Under the pieces are notes generated by a model, which did no database searches, had not been told where the DNA came from, and saw nothing but the letters and a program-made list of their open reading frames with translations. From Flavobacterium aquatile LMG 4008 = ATCC 11947 (GTDB lineage Bacteria > Bacteroidota > Bacteroidia > Flavobacteriales > Flavobacteriaceae), in contig NZ_JRHH01000001.1 of the NCBI RefSeq assembly GCF_000757385.1, positions 372,001 through 436,000 on the forward strand: 64,000 nucleotides of DNA, written 5' to 3'. Position numbers and translations under genes: made by a program. How positions within the stretch are numbered: the stretch's first letter is position 1; each line of letters begins with the position of its first letter. This document shows, piece after piece, positions 46,350 to 56,398 of this stretch.

Positions 46350-48611
46350 ATGGCTTTTGATATTGAAATGATTAAAAAAGTTTACGGAACAATGGCAGAA
46401 CGTGTTGATAAAGCTCGTGAGTTGGTTGGTCGTCCGTTAACACTTTCAGAAAAGATTTTATATTCTCACCTATGGGAAGGAGCGCCTTCTCAATCTTTTT
46501 CAAGAGGAAAAGATTACGTAGATTTTGCTCCAGATAGAGTTGCTTGCCAAGATGCAACAGCTCAAATGGCATTATTGCAATTTATGCACGCTGGAAAAAA
46601 GACAGTAGCTGTTCCAACAACAGTTCACTGCGATCACTTAATTCAGGCTAAAGTAGGAGCAACTACCGATTTAGCTGTAGCAAATTCACAATCAAAAGAA
46701 GTTTTTGATTTCCTTTCGTCTGTTTCTAATAAATACGGAATTGGTTTCTGGAAACCAGGTTCGGGAATTATCCACCAAATTGTTTTAGAAAATTATGCAT
46801 TTCCTGGTGGAATGATGATTGGTACCGATTCTCATACAGTAAATGCTGGTGGTTTAGGTATGCTAGCAATTGGTGTTGGTGGTGCTGATGCTGTTGATGT
46901 TATGTCTGGAATGTCTTGGGAATTGAAATTTCCAAAACTTATCGGAGTAAAATTAACTGGTAAATTAAACGGTTGGTCTGCTCCAAAAGACGTAATTCTT
47001 AAAGTTGCTGATATTCTTACTGTAAAAGGTGGAACTGGTGCAATTGTAGAATATTTTGGTGAAGGCGCAATAAATATGTCTTGTACAGGTAAAGGAACAA
47101 TTTGTAACATGGGTGCCGAAATTGGTGCTACAACTTCTACTTTTGGATACGATGACTCAATGAGAAGATATTTAGCTGCAACTGATCGTCAAGATATTGT
47201 TGATGCTGCCGATAAAGTTGCAAAATACTTAACAGGTGATGATGAAGTTTATGCTAATCCTGAGCAATATTTTGACCAAGTTATCGAAATTAATTTATCT
47301 GAATTAGAACCACACATCAACGGACCTTTTACTCCAGATAGAGGAACGCCAGTTTCTAAAATGAAAGAAGAAGCCGCTAGAAATGGTTGGCCTTTAAAAG
47401 TAGAATGGGGTTTAATTGGTTCTTGTACCAACTCATCTTACGAAGATATGGCTCGTGCTGCATCAATTGTAGAACAAGCGGTTGCTCACGGAATTACTCC
47501 AAAAGCAGAATTCGGAATCAATCCAGGTTCTGAACAAATTCGTTACACTATTGAAAGAGACGGAATTATAGCAACTTTCGAAAAAATGGGAACTAAAGTA
47601 TTTACAAATGCTTGCGGACCATGTATCGGACAATGGGATAGAGCTGGAGCTGATAAAGAAGAAAAGAACACAATCGTTCATTCGTTTAACAGAAATTTCT
47701 CTAAACGTGCTGATGGAAATCCAAATACTCATGCCTTTGTAACTTCTCCAGAAATGGTAGCGGCTTTAGCAATTTCGGGTGATTTATCGTTCAATCCTAT
47801 TACAGATACTTTATTGAATGATAATGGTGAAGCTGTAAAATTAAATCCGCCTTCAGGTGATGAACTTCCAAAAAGAGGTTTTGATGTAGAAGATGCAGGT
47901 TTTCAAGCTCCAGCAGAAGATGGAAGTGGAGTTCAAATTTTAGTGAGCGAAACTTCAGATCGTTTACAACTTTTAGCGCCATTTGATGCTTGGGATGGGC
48001 AAAATATTACAGGTGCGAAATTATTAATTAAAGCGTTTGGAAAATGTACAACTGACCATATTTCTATGGCTGGACCATGGTTGCGTTTCCGCGGACATTT
48101 AGATAATATTTCAAATAATATGTTAATTGGAGCCGTAAATGCTTTTAATCAAGAAGCCAATAAAGTTAAAAATCAATTAACTGGAGAATACGCTGCTGTT
48201 CCTGCAGTAGCAAGAGCTTATAAAGCTGCTGGAGTTCCTTCAATAGTTGTTGGTGATCAAAATTATGGTGAAGGTTCTTCAAGAGAACACGCCGCAATGG
48301 AGCCACGTTTCTTAGGTGTAAAAGCGGTTTTGGTAAAATCATTTGCTCGTATTCACGAAACGAATTTGAAAAAACAAGGTATGTTAGCTTTAACTTTTGC
48401 TAACGAAGCAGATTATGACAAAATCAAAGAAGACGATACTATCAATTTCTTAGATTTAAAAGAATTTGCTCCAGGAAAACCGTTATCATTAGAGTTTGTT
48501 CACGCTGATGGTTCAAAAGATATTATTTTAGCAAATCATACTTACAACGAAAGCCAAATTGGTTGGTTTGTTGCTGGTTCTGCTTTGAACTTAATTGCTG
48601 CTAATGCATAA
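46350..48611 (+). CDS. Aconitate hydratase, mitochondrial-like type
   Basis: TCA-cycle enzyme that interconverts citrate and isocitrate. The 753-residue protein carries the three cysteines of the 4Fe-4S cluster: Cys359 (GSCTNSS), Cys422 and Cys425 (ACGPCIGQ), plus substrate motifs [15 protein letters not shown] and the swivel-domain [15 protein letters not shown]. The size of about 750 and sequence pattern resemble the mitochondrial-type aconitase seen in Bacteroidota rather than the larger AcnA or AcnB of E. coli. It is a single gene with its own promoter and terminator. Confidence 0.95.
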   Translation: MAFDIEMIKKVYGTMAERVDKARELVGRPLTLSEKILYSHLWEGAPSQSFSRGKDYVDFAPDRVACQDATAQMALLQFMHAGKKTVAVPTTVHCDHLIQAKVGATTDLAVANSQSKEVFDFLSSVSNKYGIGFWKPGSGIIHQIVLENYAFPGGMMIGTDSHTVNAGGLGMLAIGVGGADAVDVMSGMSWELKFPKLIGVKLTGKLNGWSAPKDVILKVADILTVKGGTGAIVEYFGEGAINMSCTGKGTICNMGAEIGATTSTFGYDDSMRRYLAATDRQDIVDAADKVAKYLTGDDEVYANPEQYFDQVIEINLSELEPHINGPFTPDRGTPVSKMKEEAARNGWPLKVEWGLIGSCTNSSYEDMARAASIVEQAVAHGITPKAEFGINPGSEQIRYTIERDGIIATFEKMGTKVFTNACGPCIGQWDRAGADKEEKNTIVHSFNRNFSKRADGNPNTHAFVTSPEMVAALAISGDLSFNPITDTLLNDNGEAVKLNPPSGDELPKRGFDVEDAGFQAPAEDGSGVQILVSETSDRLQLLAPFDAWDGQNITGAKLLIKAFGKCTTDHISMAGPWLRFRGHLDNISNNMLIGAVNAFNQEANKVKNQLTGEYAAVPAVARAYKAAGVPSIVVGDQNYGEGSSREHAAMEPRFLGVKAVLVKSFARIHETNLKKQGMLALTFANEADYDKIKEDDTINFLDLKEFAPGKPLSLEFVHADGSKDIILANHTYNESQIGWFVAGSALNLIAANA

Positions 48612-48637
48612 TATTAATTAGTAAATTGTTTTATAAA

Positions 48638-48669
48638 GAAAACGCTTCAATTTTTTGGAGCGTTTTTTT
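48638..48669 (+). terminator. Intrinsic terminator of aconitase
   Basis: AAAACGCT and AGCGTTTT form a stem with a one-base bulge, followed by T8. Confidence 0.85.
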
Positions 48670-48736
48670 TATTTCAAATTTATTCAAGCTTTTTTTTATC
48701 TTTATCAAAAACTAAACCTAACCAAAATAACCAAGA

Positions 48737-50146
48737 ATGGAAGAAAATAATCAAGAAGAATTTAAAAAAGAACTCGGACTCCTAGACGGAACAATGCTTG
48801 TCGTTGGATCGATGATTGGTTCAGGAATATTCATTGTTAGTGCTGATATTGTTCGACAAGTTGGAAGCGCAGGTTGGCTAACTATAATTTGGGTTTTAAC
48901 TGGATTGATTACTGTTATTGCTGCGGTAAGTTATGGCGAATTAAGTGCCATGTTTCCAAAAGCTGGCGGTCAATATGTTTATCTAAAAGAGTCGTATAAT
49001 AAATTAATAGCATTTCTTTATGGTTGGAGTTTTTTTGCGGTAATTCAAACCGGAACTATTGCTGCGGTTGGAGTTGCTTTTTCAAAATTTGCAGCCTATT
49101 TATTTCCGCCATTAAGTGATGAAAATATTTTATATACTATTGGTTCATTCAATCTTAACGCTGCACAAATTATTTCTATTATTACAATTATTTTTCTAAC
49201 TTATCTTAATAGTCGTGGTGTAAAAGACAGTAAAATGCTTCAAACCGTACTAACAATTATAAAAATTTTATCGCTAGCCGGATTGATTATTTTCGGATTT
49301 TTATTGGCTGCAAAGTCAGAAATTTGGAATGCCAATTGGACTAATGCTTTTGAATTACAATCCTATAACAAAGATTCTAGTTCTTGGTTACCAATTTCAG
49401 GTTCTGCAATAATTGCTGCTATTTCTGCGGCTATGGTTGGTTCTGTTTTTTCTAGCGATGCATGGAATGGCGTAACTTTTATTGCTGGCGAAATTAAAAA
49501 TCCAAAACGTAATGTTGGTTTAAGTTTGTTTCTAGGAACTTTTATTGTGAGTGTTATTTACATTTTAGCAAATATGATGTATTTGGCAGTTGTTCCGTTA
49601 CAAGATATTGCTTTTGCAAAATCAGATAGAGTAGCGGTTGTAGCTTCTCAAAATATATTTGGCGACAGCGGAACAATTATTATTGCTGTGATGATTATGA
49701 TTTCGACTTTTGCCTGCAATAACGGATTAATTATGGCCGGAGCGCGAGTTTATTATACTATGGCTAAAGACGGATTATTCTTTAAAAAAGCAGCGACATT
49801 AAATTATGCAAGTGTTCCATCTTGGGCTTTATGGGCACAATGTTTTTGGGCATCTGCTTTATGTTTAACCGGGAAATACGGTGATTTATTGGATTTTGTT
49901 GTAATCATTGTCTTGATTTTTTACATCTTAACCATCTACGGAATTTTCATACTTCGTAAAAAAAGACCAGATGCCGAACGTCCGTACAAAGCATTTGGAT
50001 ATCCATTTCTTCCTGCGTTGTATATTATAATTGCAACAGCATTAAGCATCGGATTAATAATTACAAAATTCTCAACATGCGGTTGGGGTGTTTTAATAAT
50101 GCTTACTGGAATTCCGATTTATTATTTGATGGGTTCTAAAGAATAA
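48737..50146 (+). CDS. APC-family amino acid permease
   Basis: Twelve-helix amino acid/polyamine/organocation transporter, 469 residues. The first helix carries GSMIGSGIFIVSADI, the backbone-binding loop of the superfamily, followed by GELSAMFPKAGGQYVYLKE, typical of the L-type/cationic subgroups. The late region RKKRPDAERPYKAFGYPFLP is typical of the eukaryotic LAT-like bacterial members. Substrate cannot be read from the sequence. It closes with the terminator shared with the convergent gene. Confidence 0.88.
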   Translation: MEENNQEEFKKELGLLDGTMLVVGSMIGSGIFIVSADIVRQVGSAGWLTIIWVLTGLITVIAAVSYGELSAMFPKAGGQYVYLKESYNKLIAFLYGWSFFAVIQTGTIAAVGVAFSKFAAYLFPPLSDENILYTIGSFNLNAAQIISIITIIFLTYLNSRGVKDSKMLQTVLTIIKILSLAGLIIFGFLLAAKSEIWNANWTNAFELQSYNKDSSSWLPISGSAIIAAISAAMVGSVFSSDAWNGVTFIAGEIKNPKRNVGLSLFLGTFIVSVIYILANMMYLAVVPLQDIAFAKSDRVAVVASQNIFGDSGTIIIAVMIMISTFACNNGLIMAGARVYYTMAKDGLFFKKAATLNYASVPSWALWAQCFWASALCLTGKYGDLLDFVVIIVLIFYILTIYGIFILRKKRPDAERPYKAFGYPFLPALYIIIATALSIGLIITKFSTCGWGVLIMLTGIPIYYLMGSKE

Positions 50147-50182
50147 AAAAATGCTCCAACTAATAATTGGAGCATTTTTTTT
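50145..50182. terminator. Bidirectional terminator between convergent genes
   Basis: AAAAAATGCTCCAA (50145-50158) and TTGGAGCATTTTTT (50167-50180) are perfectly complementary with a 8-base loop; T tracts on both strands. Confidence 0.92.
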
Positions 50183-50550
50183 TAAGTTTTTTTGTAAACC
50201 TCGGTTAGACCATTCTTCCATTTTATGGTTTCGTAATAAAAGTTTATAGAAGTTAATTTACCTTTTTTAGTGATGAAACATTTTCCAGTTACACACGCAT
50301 CATTTGCTGTTATGTTAATTGTATCACCAGTTTTTATTGTGTTGTTTTTAAAGTAATCGTATACTTTTTGAGCAACTTCATCTTTTATAACCTTTTTAGA
50401 ATTGTAAGTGCTAACGATTACGGTTTCAGATTTGTGCTTTATAATAAGTTCCATTCCGTTATAACCGTATTTATAGGTGCTCACTTGTGGCTCTTGTTGT
50501 GAAAATAGAAGTTGCGTCGCTAATAGCAACATTAATAAAGAGATACGCAT
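50182..50550 (-). CDS. Small secreted protein, unknown function
   Basis: A 122-residue protein with a signal peptide (MRISLLMLLLATQLLFSQQ). The mature part has two cysteines (DACVTGKCF) that could form a disulfide, and ends with a lysine-rich segment. No family recognised. Confidence 0.75.
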   Translation of the reverse strand: MRISLLMLLLATQLLFSQQEPQVSTYKYGYNGMELIIKHKSETVIVSTYNSKKVIKDEVAQKVYDYFKNNTIKTGDTINITANDACVTGKCFITKKGKLTSINFYYETIKWKNGLTEVYKKT

Positions 50551-50739
50551 TTGTAGGTGTAGTTTGGGATACTAATTTAAAACGCTAAAAATAGTAAAAT
50601 ATTGGAAACAGATGCCAAATTGTTAATAAAAAGTAATAGCTTTAGTTAAATTTATAGTGAAAAACATGATATGGGCTAATTTGTTATTGACATAATTGAT
50701 TTTAATATTATTGTAATTACTTTTTATTGATTAATCTGC

Positions 50740-50775
50740 AAAAAAAAATCTGATTCAAATTAATGAATCAGATTT
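50740..50775 (-). terminator. Intrinsic terminator of the 221-residue protein gene
   Basis: AAATCTGATTC (50746-50756) and GAATCAGATTT (50765-50775) with the T tract on the minus strand, just past the stop codon at 50800. The rest of the 50551-50799 spacer shows no gene. Confidence 0.85.
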
Positions 50776-50799
50776 ATTAGATTTTTTTTAAATTAAAAA

Positions 50800-51465
50800 C
50801 TACCTTACTTGATGAATCGTAAAATAGCAATCTTCTTTACTGCCTAGAATATTCAAACTGCCCAAAGTACTTATAACATTAAAAGTTATAGCATCTCCCG
50901 GTGCTAAACTTATAAGTGTTCGAGAAGACCGCACTGGTGGCGTTGCATTGATTGATAATATTCCGATGTTAGCAAAGGAATCTCTTGTTATTACTGTTCC
51001 GTTTTTTACAATGGCAACGCCAAAATCTAATGCCACTCCAATTGCAGAAGTAGATTTAATATGAATATCTATCGAATAAATTCCGCCTTGAGTAGCTGTG
51101 AACGTTGAGTTGCTTGTGTTAAATTCGTTATTTGAATCAAATTCGATGTAATCAAATGGAATTTTCTTTGCTCCAGATGAAAGCGTTAAACTAACGTCAC
51201 TTGAACTTGTAAATGATCCTTTTATACACGTTTTAAAATAGCTTTGGATGACTTTTTGCGAAGATATTCGCATTACGTTACCTAGATTGTTAGTGACTAA
51301 GATAGAATCTTTAGCTGCAGTTTCGTTACTAGTTGCGGTACTGCTTCGAACTCTTAAATTGCCGTTTATGTCTAAACTAGCTGTTGGAGCTGTTGTTTCA
51401 ATTCCAACTTGACTGAAAATTGGAGTTAAGTAAAAAATGAAATAGAGTAGGTAAATTTTTTTCAT
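50800..51465 (-). CDS. Secreted protein with tail-fibre-like start and C1q/TNF-like C-terminal fold
   Basis: A 221-residue protein with a signal peptide (MKKIYLLYFIFYLTPIFSQ). The segment VGIETTAPTASLDINGNLRVR is characteristic of Bacteroidota secreted proteins related to tail-fibre shafts. The C-terminal two thirds (IPFDYIEFDSNNEFNT, FTATQGGIYSIDIHI, VAIVKNGTVITRDS) resemble a C1q/TNF-like jelly roll, often trimeric and adhesive. Function is likely surface-related; fold assignment is by eye. Confidence 0.72.
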   Translation of the reverse strand: MKKIYLLYFIFYLTPIFSQVGIETTAPTASLDINGNLRVRSSTATSNETAAKDSILVTNNLGNVMRISSQKVIQSYFKTCIKGSFTSSSDVSLTLSSGAKKIPFDYIEFDSNNEFNTSNSTFTATQGGIYSIDIHIKSTSAIGVALDFGVAIVKNGTVITRDSFANIGILSINATPPVRSSRTLISLAPGDAITFNVISTLGSLNILGSKEDCYFTIHQVR

Positions 51466-51673
51466 TATTGTGGGTTTAAGTTTGACTACCTAAATTTAAA
51501 TAAATTTGAATAATTACTCTATAAAACGTAACAATAAATTGACGAAATGCGAATATTTATATTATAAATAATAAAAATCTTACAATTTATATTCGCGTAA
51601 TTTGTATTAAATACAATGAAATTAATGGACGTTTTTTAATTTCTAACAGTCTTAAATATTCCTAGATTTTGAC

Positions 51674-51707
51674 AAAAAAAATCCGCTTATCTAAGACAAA
51701 CGGATTT
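51674..51707 (-). terminator. Intrinsic terminator of GAPDH
   Basis: On the minus strand AAATCCG and CGGATTT pair, extended by wobble pairs, followed by T8. Lies 23 bases past the GAPDH stop. Confidence 0.8.
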
Positions 51708-51729
51708 AATTTTCAGAATTAATAATCTA

Positions 51730-53178
51730 CTAATAATAAGTATAACGTCTTACTTTAGCAATATATTTTGCCAGTCTAATAACTTGATGACTGTAACCAT
51801 ATTCGTTATCATACCAAATATATAAAACGATATTTTTTCCATCTCCCGAAACTATAGTAGCATTGCTATCATAAATTGATGGCGCCGATGTTCCTACAAT
51901 ATCAGATGAAACCAATTCGTTGTTTAATGAATATTTAATTTGCTCAACAAGTTCTCCTTCAAGAGCATATTTTCTCATGATGTTGTTAATTTCTTCTACT
52001 GAAGTTTCTTTACCAACTTCTAGATTCAAAACTACAAGTGAACCATTCGGTACAGGAACACGAATAGCATTTGAAGTTAGTTTTCCTGCTAAACTTGGTA
52101 GCGCTTTTGCAACAGCACTTCCAGCTCCAGTTTCTGTAATTACCATATTCAATGCCGCAGCACGTCCACGACGGTATTTTTTGTGCATATTATCAACCAA
52201 ATTCTGGTCGTTAGTATAAGCATGAATCGTTTCAAGATGACCTTTTACAACGCCAAGTGTGTCTTCAACAGCTTTTAATATTGGAGTAATTGCATTAGTC
52301 GTACAAGAAGCTGCCGAAAAAATAGCAACTGTATCAGGATTAAATTCTTCGTGATTTACACCATAAACAATGTTTGGAACACCTTTTCCTGGCGCAGTCA
52401 ACAATACTTTTGTTGCTCCTTTAGAAGTTAAATGACGCTTCAATGCTTCTTCACTTGTAAATGCTCCAGTGTTATCAATTACTAAAGCGTCTTCAATTCC
52501 ATATAAAGTATAATCAATTTCTTCTGGAGAATTTGCTGTAATAATGTGAACTGTTGTTCCGTTAATTATCAAAGCATTATTTTCTGGATCGGCAGTTACA
52601 GAACCTTCAAAATCTCCGTGAACTGAATCATATCGTAATAATGAAGCTCTTTTTTCTAACGATTCTGCATCATTTTTATCACGAGTAACAATCGCTCTTA
52701 AGCGAAGTTGTTGTCCTTTTCCAATTTTACTCATCATCTCACGAGCTAACAATCGACCAATTCTACCAAATCCGTAAAGAACTACATCTTTAGGTTTGAT
52801 GTCTTTCGATGATTTTGCATTTTTCAATTTATCAATTACAAAAGCTCTTGCATCGTGATATTTATTGTCTTCAAGATGGTATTCGTAAGTTAGTTTTCCA
52901 ATATCAATTCGTGAAGGTGGTAAATCTAAATTTTGAATAGCACGAGCAATTTCAACCGAATCAAATACATTAATTGGTTTTTGAACAAATTCACCTGCAT
53001 ATTCATGAAGGTTGATAATGTCGCTAACATTTCTGTCAATTAATTGATTTCTAAAAAGTACTAATTCAATTGATTTGTCAAACCATAAGTCGCTGATGAT
53101 TTTGATAAATTCAACTCCAGCTTTTCTTCTGTCTGCTTGAAATGCTAGCTCTTTTTCGTATAATGCGTTGTTGTTCAT
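51730..53178 (-). CDS. gap: Glyceraldehyde-3-phosphate dehydrogenase, long form with N-terminal extension
   Basis: Glycolytic enzyme, here 482 residues, about 140 longer than the usual GAPDH. The Rossmann motif GFGRIGR is at 136-142, the catalytic cysteine in SAASCTTNAITP is Cys292, and the catalytic histidine in HAYTND is His319. Residues 1-125 are an extension (ALYEKELAFQADRRKAG, in part) found in the long GAPDH of Bacteroidota and related to GapN-independent isoforms. An in-frame ATG 24 codons upstream (53250) lies within the -7 promoter element at 53248-53255, so the later start is right. A second GAPDH of normal size is usually elsewhere in such genomes. Confidence 0.9.
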   Translation of the reverse strand: MNNNALYEKELAFQADRRKAGVEFIKIISDLWFDKSIELVLFRNQLIDRNVSDIINLHEYAGEFVQKPINVFDSVEIARAIQNLDLPPSRIDIGKLTYEYHLEDNKYHDARAFVIDKLKNAKSSKDIKPKDVVLYGFGRIGRLLAREMMSKIGKGQQLRLRAIVTRDKNDAESLEKRASLLRYDSVHGDFEGSVTADPENNALIINGTTVHIITANSPEEIDYTLYGIEDALVIDNTGAFTSEEALKRHLTSKGATKVLLTAPGKGVPNIVYGVNHEEFNPDTVAIFSAASCTTNAITPILKAVEDTLGVVKGHLETIHAYTNDQNLVDNMHKKYRRGRAAALNMVITETGAGSAVAKALPSLAGKLTSNAIRVPVPNGSLVVLNLEVGKETSVEEINNIMRKYALEGELVEQIKYSLNNELVSSDIVGTSAPSIYDSNATIVSGDGKNIVLYIWYDNEYGYSHQVIRLAKYIAKVRRYTYY

Positions 53179-53247
53179 AAGGAAAAGAAATTTTTTGTTG
53201 TGTGTTGTTTTACTCCAAATTAATTTCAGAGTTTTTAATTTTCGGTG

Positions 53248-53255
53248 CAAAAATA
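53248..53255 (-). promoter_or_regulatory. -7 promoter element of the GAPDH gene
   Basis: Minus strand TATTTTTG followed by CA, 69 bases before the ATG at 53178. No clear -33 TTG. Confidence 0.5.
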
Positions 53256-53303
53256 GAATTTTAAAACCTTCTACGAAAACGATTTCGCTACTTTTTTTAA
53301 AAT

Positions 53304-53335
53304 AAAAAAATCCAATCGATTAAGATTGGATTTTT
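53304..53335 (-). terminator. Intrinsic terminator of degP
   Basis: AAAAATCCAATC (53306-53317) and GATTGGATTTTT (53324-53335) form a perfect 12-bp stem; T tracts on both strands. It lies 21 bases past the degP stop. Confidence 0.9.
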
Positions 53336-53356
53336 AACTAATTGAATTATTGATTT

Positions 53357-54745
53357 TTATATAATGATTCGCATCACTTGACCATTTTTCGTCATTAATT
53401 TAACACTTGTACCTTGGTTTTCATCAGCATTATTAGTTGCTCTAGAAACTGTTTCAACATCTGTAGCTTTTACACCATTTATGTCTAAAATAATACTTCC
53501 TTGTAATTCCTCTTTATATGGTTCTAATCGTTCGTTATTTACTTCTTTAATTTTCACACCATAATCAATTCTGAAGTTTTTCTTATCGGCAGCCGAAAGA
53601 TTTTCCAATTCCAATCCTTTAAATTCAGTAAGAATGATGTCATTTTTTACCAATGTAACCGGCACCGTTTTTATATTTCCATCTCTTACATAAGTAACAT
53701 TAATCTTATCATTTGGACGTTTAGTGTTAATGTAACCAGACAATTCTGCAAAAGTTCCAATTTTTTGATTGTCTAATTTCTTAATAATATCACCTTCTTT
53801 TAACCCGGCTTTTTCAGCACCCGAATTTTTGTTTACCTTATTAATGTAAAAACCTTCAGTATCTTTCACTCCAAATTCTTTAGACATGGTTCCAGTTAAT
53901 GCATTTCCTTCAACACCCAAAATGCCTCTTTGAACATTACCAAATTCCATAATGTCTTCAATAATTTTACGAGTAATGTTAGAAGGAACAGCAAACGAAT
54001 ATCCAGCGTAACTTCCTGTTGGAGAAGAAATCATCGTGTTAATTCCAATCAATTCACCACGAGTATTTACCAAAGCACCACCAGAATTTCCTGGATTTAC
54101 AGCAGCATCAGTTTGAATAAACGATTGAATTCCTCTTGTGTCTAAGTTTCTAGCTTTCGCAGATACAATTCCGGCAGTAACTGTAGAAGTTAAATTGTAA
54201 GGATTTCCAACAGCCAAAACCCATTCACCCACTTTCACCTGATCTGAATCAGCAAAAGTAGAATAAGGCAATTTTCCATCGGCATCAATTTTTAACAAAG
54301 CAATATCCATTTTAGAATCGGTTCCAATCAATTTTGCCTTATAAACTTTATTATTATTTAAAGTAACTTCCAATTCAGTTGCATCTTTAATCACGTGATT
54401 ATTGGTAACAATATAGCCATCTTCCGAAATAATAACTCCAGAACCAGTACCAATTTGCTCTTGTTGCTGTCCGCCGCGAGAACCATAAAAATATTCCATA
54501 ATTGGATTATAAACCGTTCGCACCGATACATTTTTTACGTGAACTACAGCATGAACAGCGTTTTCGGCAGCAGCTGTAAAATCAACATTTTCTGCGCCCA
54601 TACCAACCGTCCTAAAGTTAGAACTTTGGGCTTGCGTGACAATAGAATTGCCATTATTATCCTTTTCAATAAACAATTTATACGCGCCAAGTGTTGTGGC
54701 ACCGCTCAATAAAGACACTAAAAATAAACTTGATAATCGTTTCAT
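53357..54745 (-). CDS. degP: Periplasmic serine protease/chaperone DegP (HtrA/Do)
   Basis: Envelope quality-control protease. The 462-residue protein has an N-terminal signal or anchor segment, the trypsin-like domain with His117 (TNNHVI), Asp147 (SKMDIALLKI) and Ser221 (NPGNSGGALV), then a PDZ domain (about 265-355) and a second, more divergent PDZ (about 385-460). This is the DegP-like architecture (one protease, two PDZ). It is divergent from dapF and has its own -7 element at 54774-54781. Confidence 0.93.
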   Translation of the reverse strand: MKRLSSLFLVSLLSGATTLGAYKLFIEKDNNGNSIVTQAQSSNFRTVGMGAENVDFTAAAENAVHAVVHVKNVSVRTVYNPIMEYFYGSRGGQQQEQIGTGSGVIISEDGYIVTNNHVIKDATELEVTLNNNKVYKAKLIGTDSKMDIALLKIDADGKLPYSTFADSDQVKVGEWVLAVGNPYNLTSTVTAGIVSAKARNLDTRGIQSFIQTDAAVNPGNSGGALVNTRGELIGINTMISSPTGSYAGYSFAVPSNITRKIIEDIMEFGNVQRGILGVEGNALTGTMSKEFGVKDTEGFYINKVNKNSGAEKAGLKEGDIIKKLDNQKIGTFAELSGYINTKRPNDKINVTYVRDGNIKTVPVTLVKNDIILTEFKGLELENLSAADKKNFRIDYGVKIKEVNNERLEPYKEELQGSIILDINGVKATDVETVSRATNNADENQGTSVKLMTKNGQVMRIII

Positions 54746-54773
54746 AATCTTACTTGTTTAAATCATTTAACAT

Positions 54774-54781
54774 CAAAATTA
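54774..54781 (-). promoter_or_regulatory. -7 promoter element of degP
   Basis: Minus strand TAATTTTG, 28 bases before the ATG at 54745. No -33 TTG seen. A sigma-E-like envelope stress box was not recognised. Confidence 0.45.
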
Positions 54782-54850
54782 CAGTTTTATTATTTTCATA
54801 AAATCAGTTTAACGCTCGTTTAACACACTTTAACTTCCCATTAATATTTG

Positions 54851-54858
54851 TAACTTTG
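54851..54858 (+). promoter_or_regulatory. -7 promoter element upstream of dapF
   Basis: TAACTTTG matches TAnnTTTG. The start would be near 54862, giving a 5' leader of about 150 bases that contains dispersed element copy B. Confidence 0.5.
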
Positions 54859-54879
54859 TAATGCTTTAAATTTACAAAA

Positions 54880-54954
54880 GCGAATGGTTTGCGCTTTTCT
54901 ACATTCCATTTTCCTGCTTTTCGCGTTACATGGTAACTGCTTCAATCAGGGCTA
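54880..54954 (+). repeat. Dispersed intergenic element, copy B, in the dapF leader
   Basis: Constant blocks GCGAATGG (54880-54887), TTTTCCTGCT (54909-54918) and ATCAGGGCTA (54945-54954), shared with 1063-1160 and 12091-12164. The variable part is a short hairpin, GTTAC-ATG-GTAAC (54925-54937). GCGAA at the 5' side can pair with TTCGC (54920-54924). Confidence 0.6.
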
Positions 54955-55010
54955 AATAGTAATCCATAGCATTAAATCAGAATTTCAATAAGCTTATAAG
55001 AAACTCAAAA

Positions 55011-55787
55011 ATGAAATTTTACAAATATCAAGGAACAGGAAATGACTTTGTGATGATCGACAATCGTCTAGAAAATTTCCCCAAAAATAATACCAAACTA
55101 ATAGAAAGTCTTTGCGACAGACGGTTTGGCATTGGTGCCGACGGACTAATTTTATTAGAAAATGACAATTCGACAGATTTTAAAATGGTATACTACAATT
55201 CAGACGGAAACGAAAGTTCCATGTGCGGAAACGGCGGTCGTTGTCTTGTAGCTTTTGCCAAAAGTTTAAATGTTATTAATAACGAAGCAACTTTCATAGC
55301 AACAGATGGTTTGCACAACGCAACAATCGATGAAAACGGAATAGTTTCATTACAAATGAAAGACGTAAACGAAGTAAAAATTGAATCCGAATATGTTTTC
55401 CTAAACACAGGTTCGCCTCATCATGTAACTTTAGTAAACGATTTAGAAAATTATAGTGTAAAAGAAAACGGCGCAACAATTAGATATTCTGATTTGTACG
55501 GAAAAGTAGGAAGCAATATAAATTTTGTCAATCAAATTTCAGATAATCATTTTGCTTTACGCACCTACGAACGCGGCGTAGAAGACGAAACATTATCTTG
55601 CGGAACTGGAGCAACAGCAACAGCAATCGCCATGAATGCCATCGGAAAAACCAATTCAAATGCTATTGAAATAAACGTAGAAGGCGGAAAACTAAAAGTA
55701 ACTTTTGAGAAATCAGACAAAGGTTTTGAAAAAGTATTTTTAATCGGTCCAGCAACTTTTGTATTTGAAGGAGAAATAGAGATATAA
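55011..55787 (+). CDS. dapF: Diaminopimelate epimerase
   Basis: Converts LL- to meso-diaminopimelate for lysine and peptidoglycan. The 258-residue protein has both catalytic cysteines: Cys72 (SSMCGNGGRC) and Cys197 (LSCGTGATA), with the start KYQGTGNDFV. Starts a cluster of envelope-related genes (acetyltransferase, mltG, DUF2279, lysozyme-like). Leader as noted for 54851. Confidence 0.95.
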   Translation: MKFYKYQGTGNDFVMIDNRLENFPKNNTKLIESLCDRRFGIGADGLILLENDNSTDFKMVYYNSDGNESSMCGNGGRCLVAFAKSLNVINNEATFIATDGLHNATIDENGIVSLQMKDVNEVKIESEYVFLNTGSPHHVTLVNDLENYSVKENGATIRYSDLYGKVGSNINFVNQISDNHFALRTYERGVEDETLSCGTGATATAIAMNAIGKTNSNAIEINVEGGKLKVTFEKSDKGFEKVFLIGPATFVFEGEIEI

Positions 55788-55799
55788 TTTAAAATGAAC

Positions 55800-55846
55800 G
55801 ATTTTTGAAATTGATTTTTGAAATTGAAGTTGATTTTTGAATTTGA
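55800..55846 (+). repeat. Imperfect tandem repeat GATTTTTGAAATT
   Basis: Three units: GATTTTTGAAATT at 55800-55812 and 55813-55825, then GATTTTTGAATTT at 55832-55844, in the dapF-acetyltransferase gap. Low-complexity; it may have spread by slippage. Confidence 0.7.
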
Positions 55847-55852
55847 ATAAAT

Positions 55853-56392
55853 ATGATTACACTCAAAGGAACAAACATCCATTTACGCGCACTCGAACCC
55901 GAAGATTTAGAGTTTGTCTATAACCTAGAAAACGACGAATCCATTTGGCATGTGAGCAATACGCAAACGCCTTACAGTAAATTTTTAATTCGGCAATATC
56001 TAGAAAATGCACATCAAGATATTTTTGAAGCCAAACAATTACGCTTGGCAATTTGTAAAAACGACACATCAGAAGCAATTGGATTAATTGATTTATTCGA
56101 TTTTGACCCTGTAAACAGTCGCGCCGGAATTGGAATTTTAATCCAAAACGAAACCAATCGTGGCAACGGAATAGGGAAGGAAGCTTTGAGTTTATTAATT
56201 AATTATAGTTTTACACAACTGCAGTTACATCAACTTTATGCAAATATTGGAGTCGATAATGAACCAAGTTTAAACCTTTTTGCTACATTTGGCTTTCAAA
56301 AAATTGGCATCAAAAAAGACTGGATTTTTCACAATAATTCCTATCATGACGAGGCTATTTATCAGTTAATCAATCATCAACAATTAAAATAA
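55853..56392 (+). CDS. GNAT-family N-acetyltransferase (RimJ/RimL-like)
   Basis: A 179-residue acetyltransferase. It starts ITLKGTNIHLRALEPEDLEF, the mark of RimJ/L-type GNATs; the acetyl-CoA loop reads NRGNGIGKEALSLLI (about 102-116), and NIGVDNEPSLNLFATFGFQKIG is the usual second half. Substrate is unknown (N-terminal amine, spermidine, or another). Located between dapF and mltG. Confidence 0.87.
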   Translation: MITLKGTNIHLRALEPEDLEFVYNLENDESIWHVSNTQTPYSKFLIRQYLENAHQDIFEAKQLRLAICKNDTSEAIGLIDLFDFDPVNSRAGIGILIQNETNRGNGIGKEALSLLINYSFTQLQLHQLYANIGVDNEPSLNLFATFGFQKIGIKKDWIFHNNSYHDEAIYQLINHQQLK

Positions 56393-56398
56393 TTTGCT

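Noticed and set aside
55800..55846. Tandem GATTTTTGAAATT repeat as a regulatory site
   Set aside because: Looks like A/T-rich slippage; no palindrome and no matching copy near other genes was noticed.
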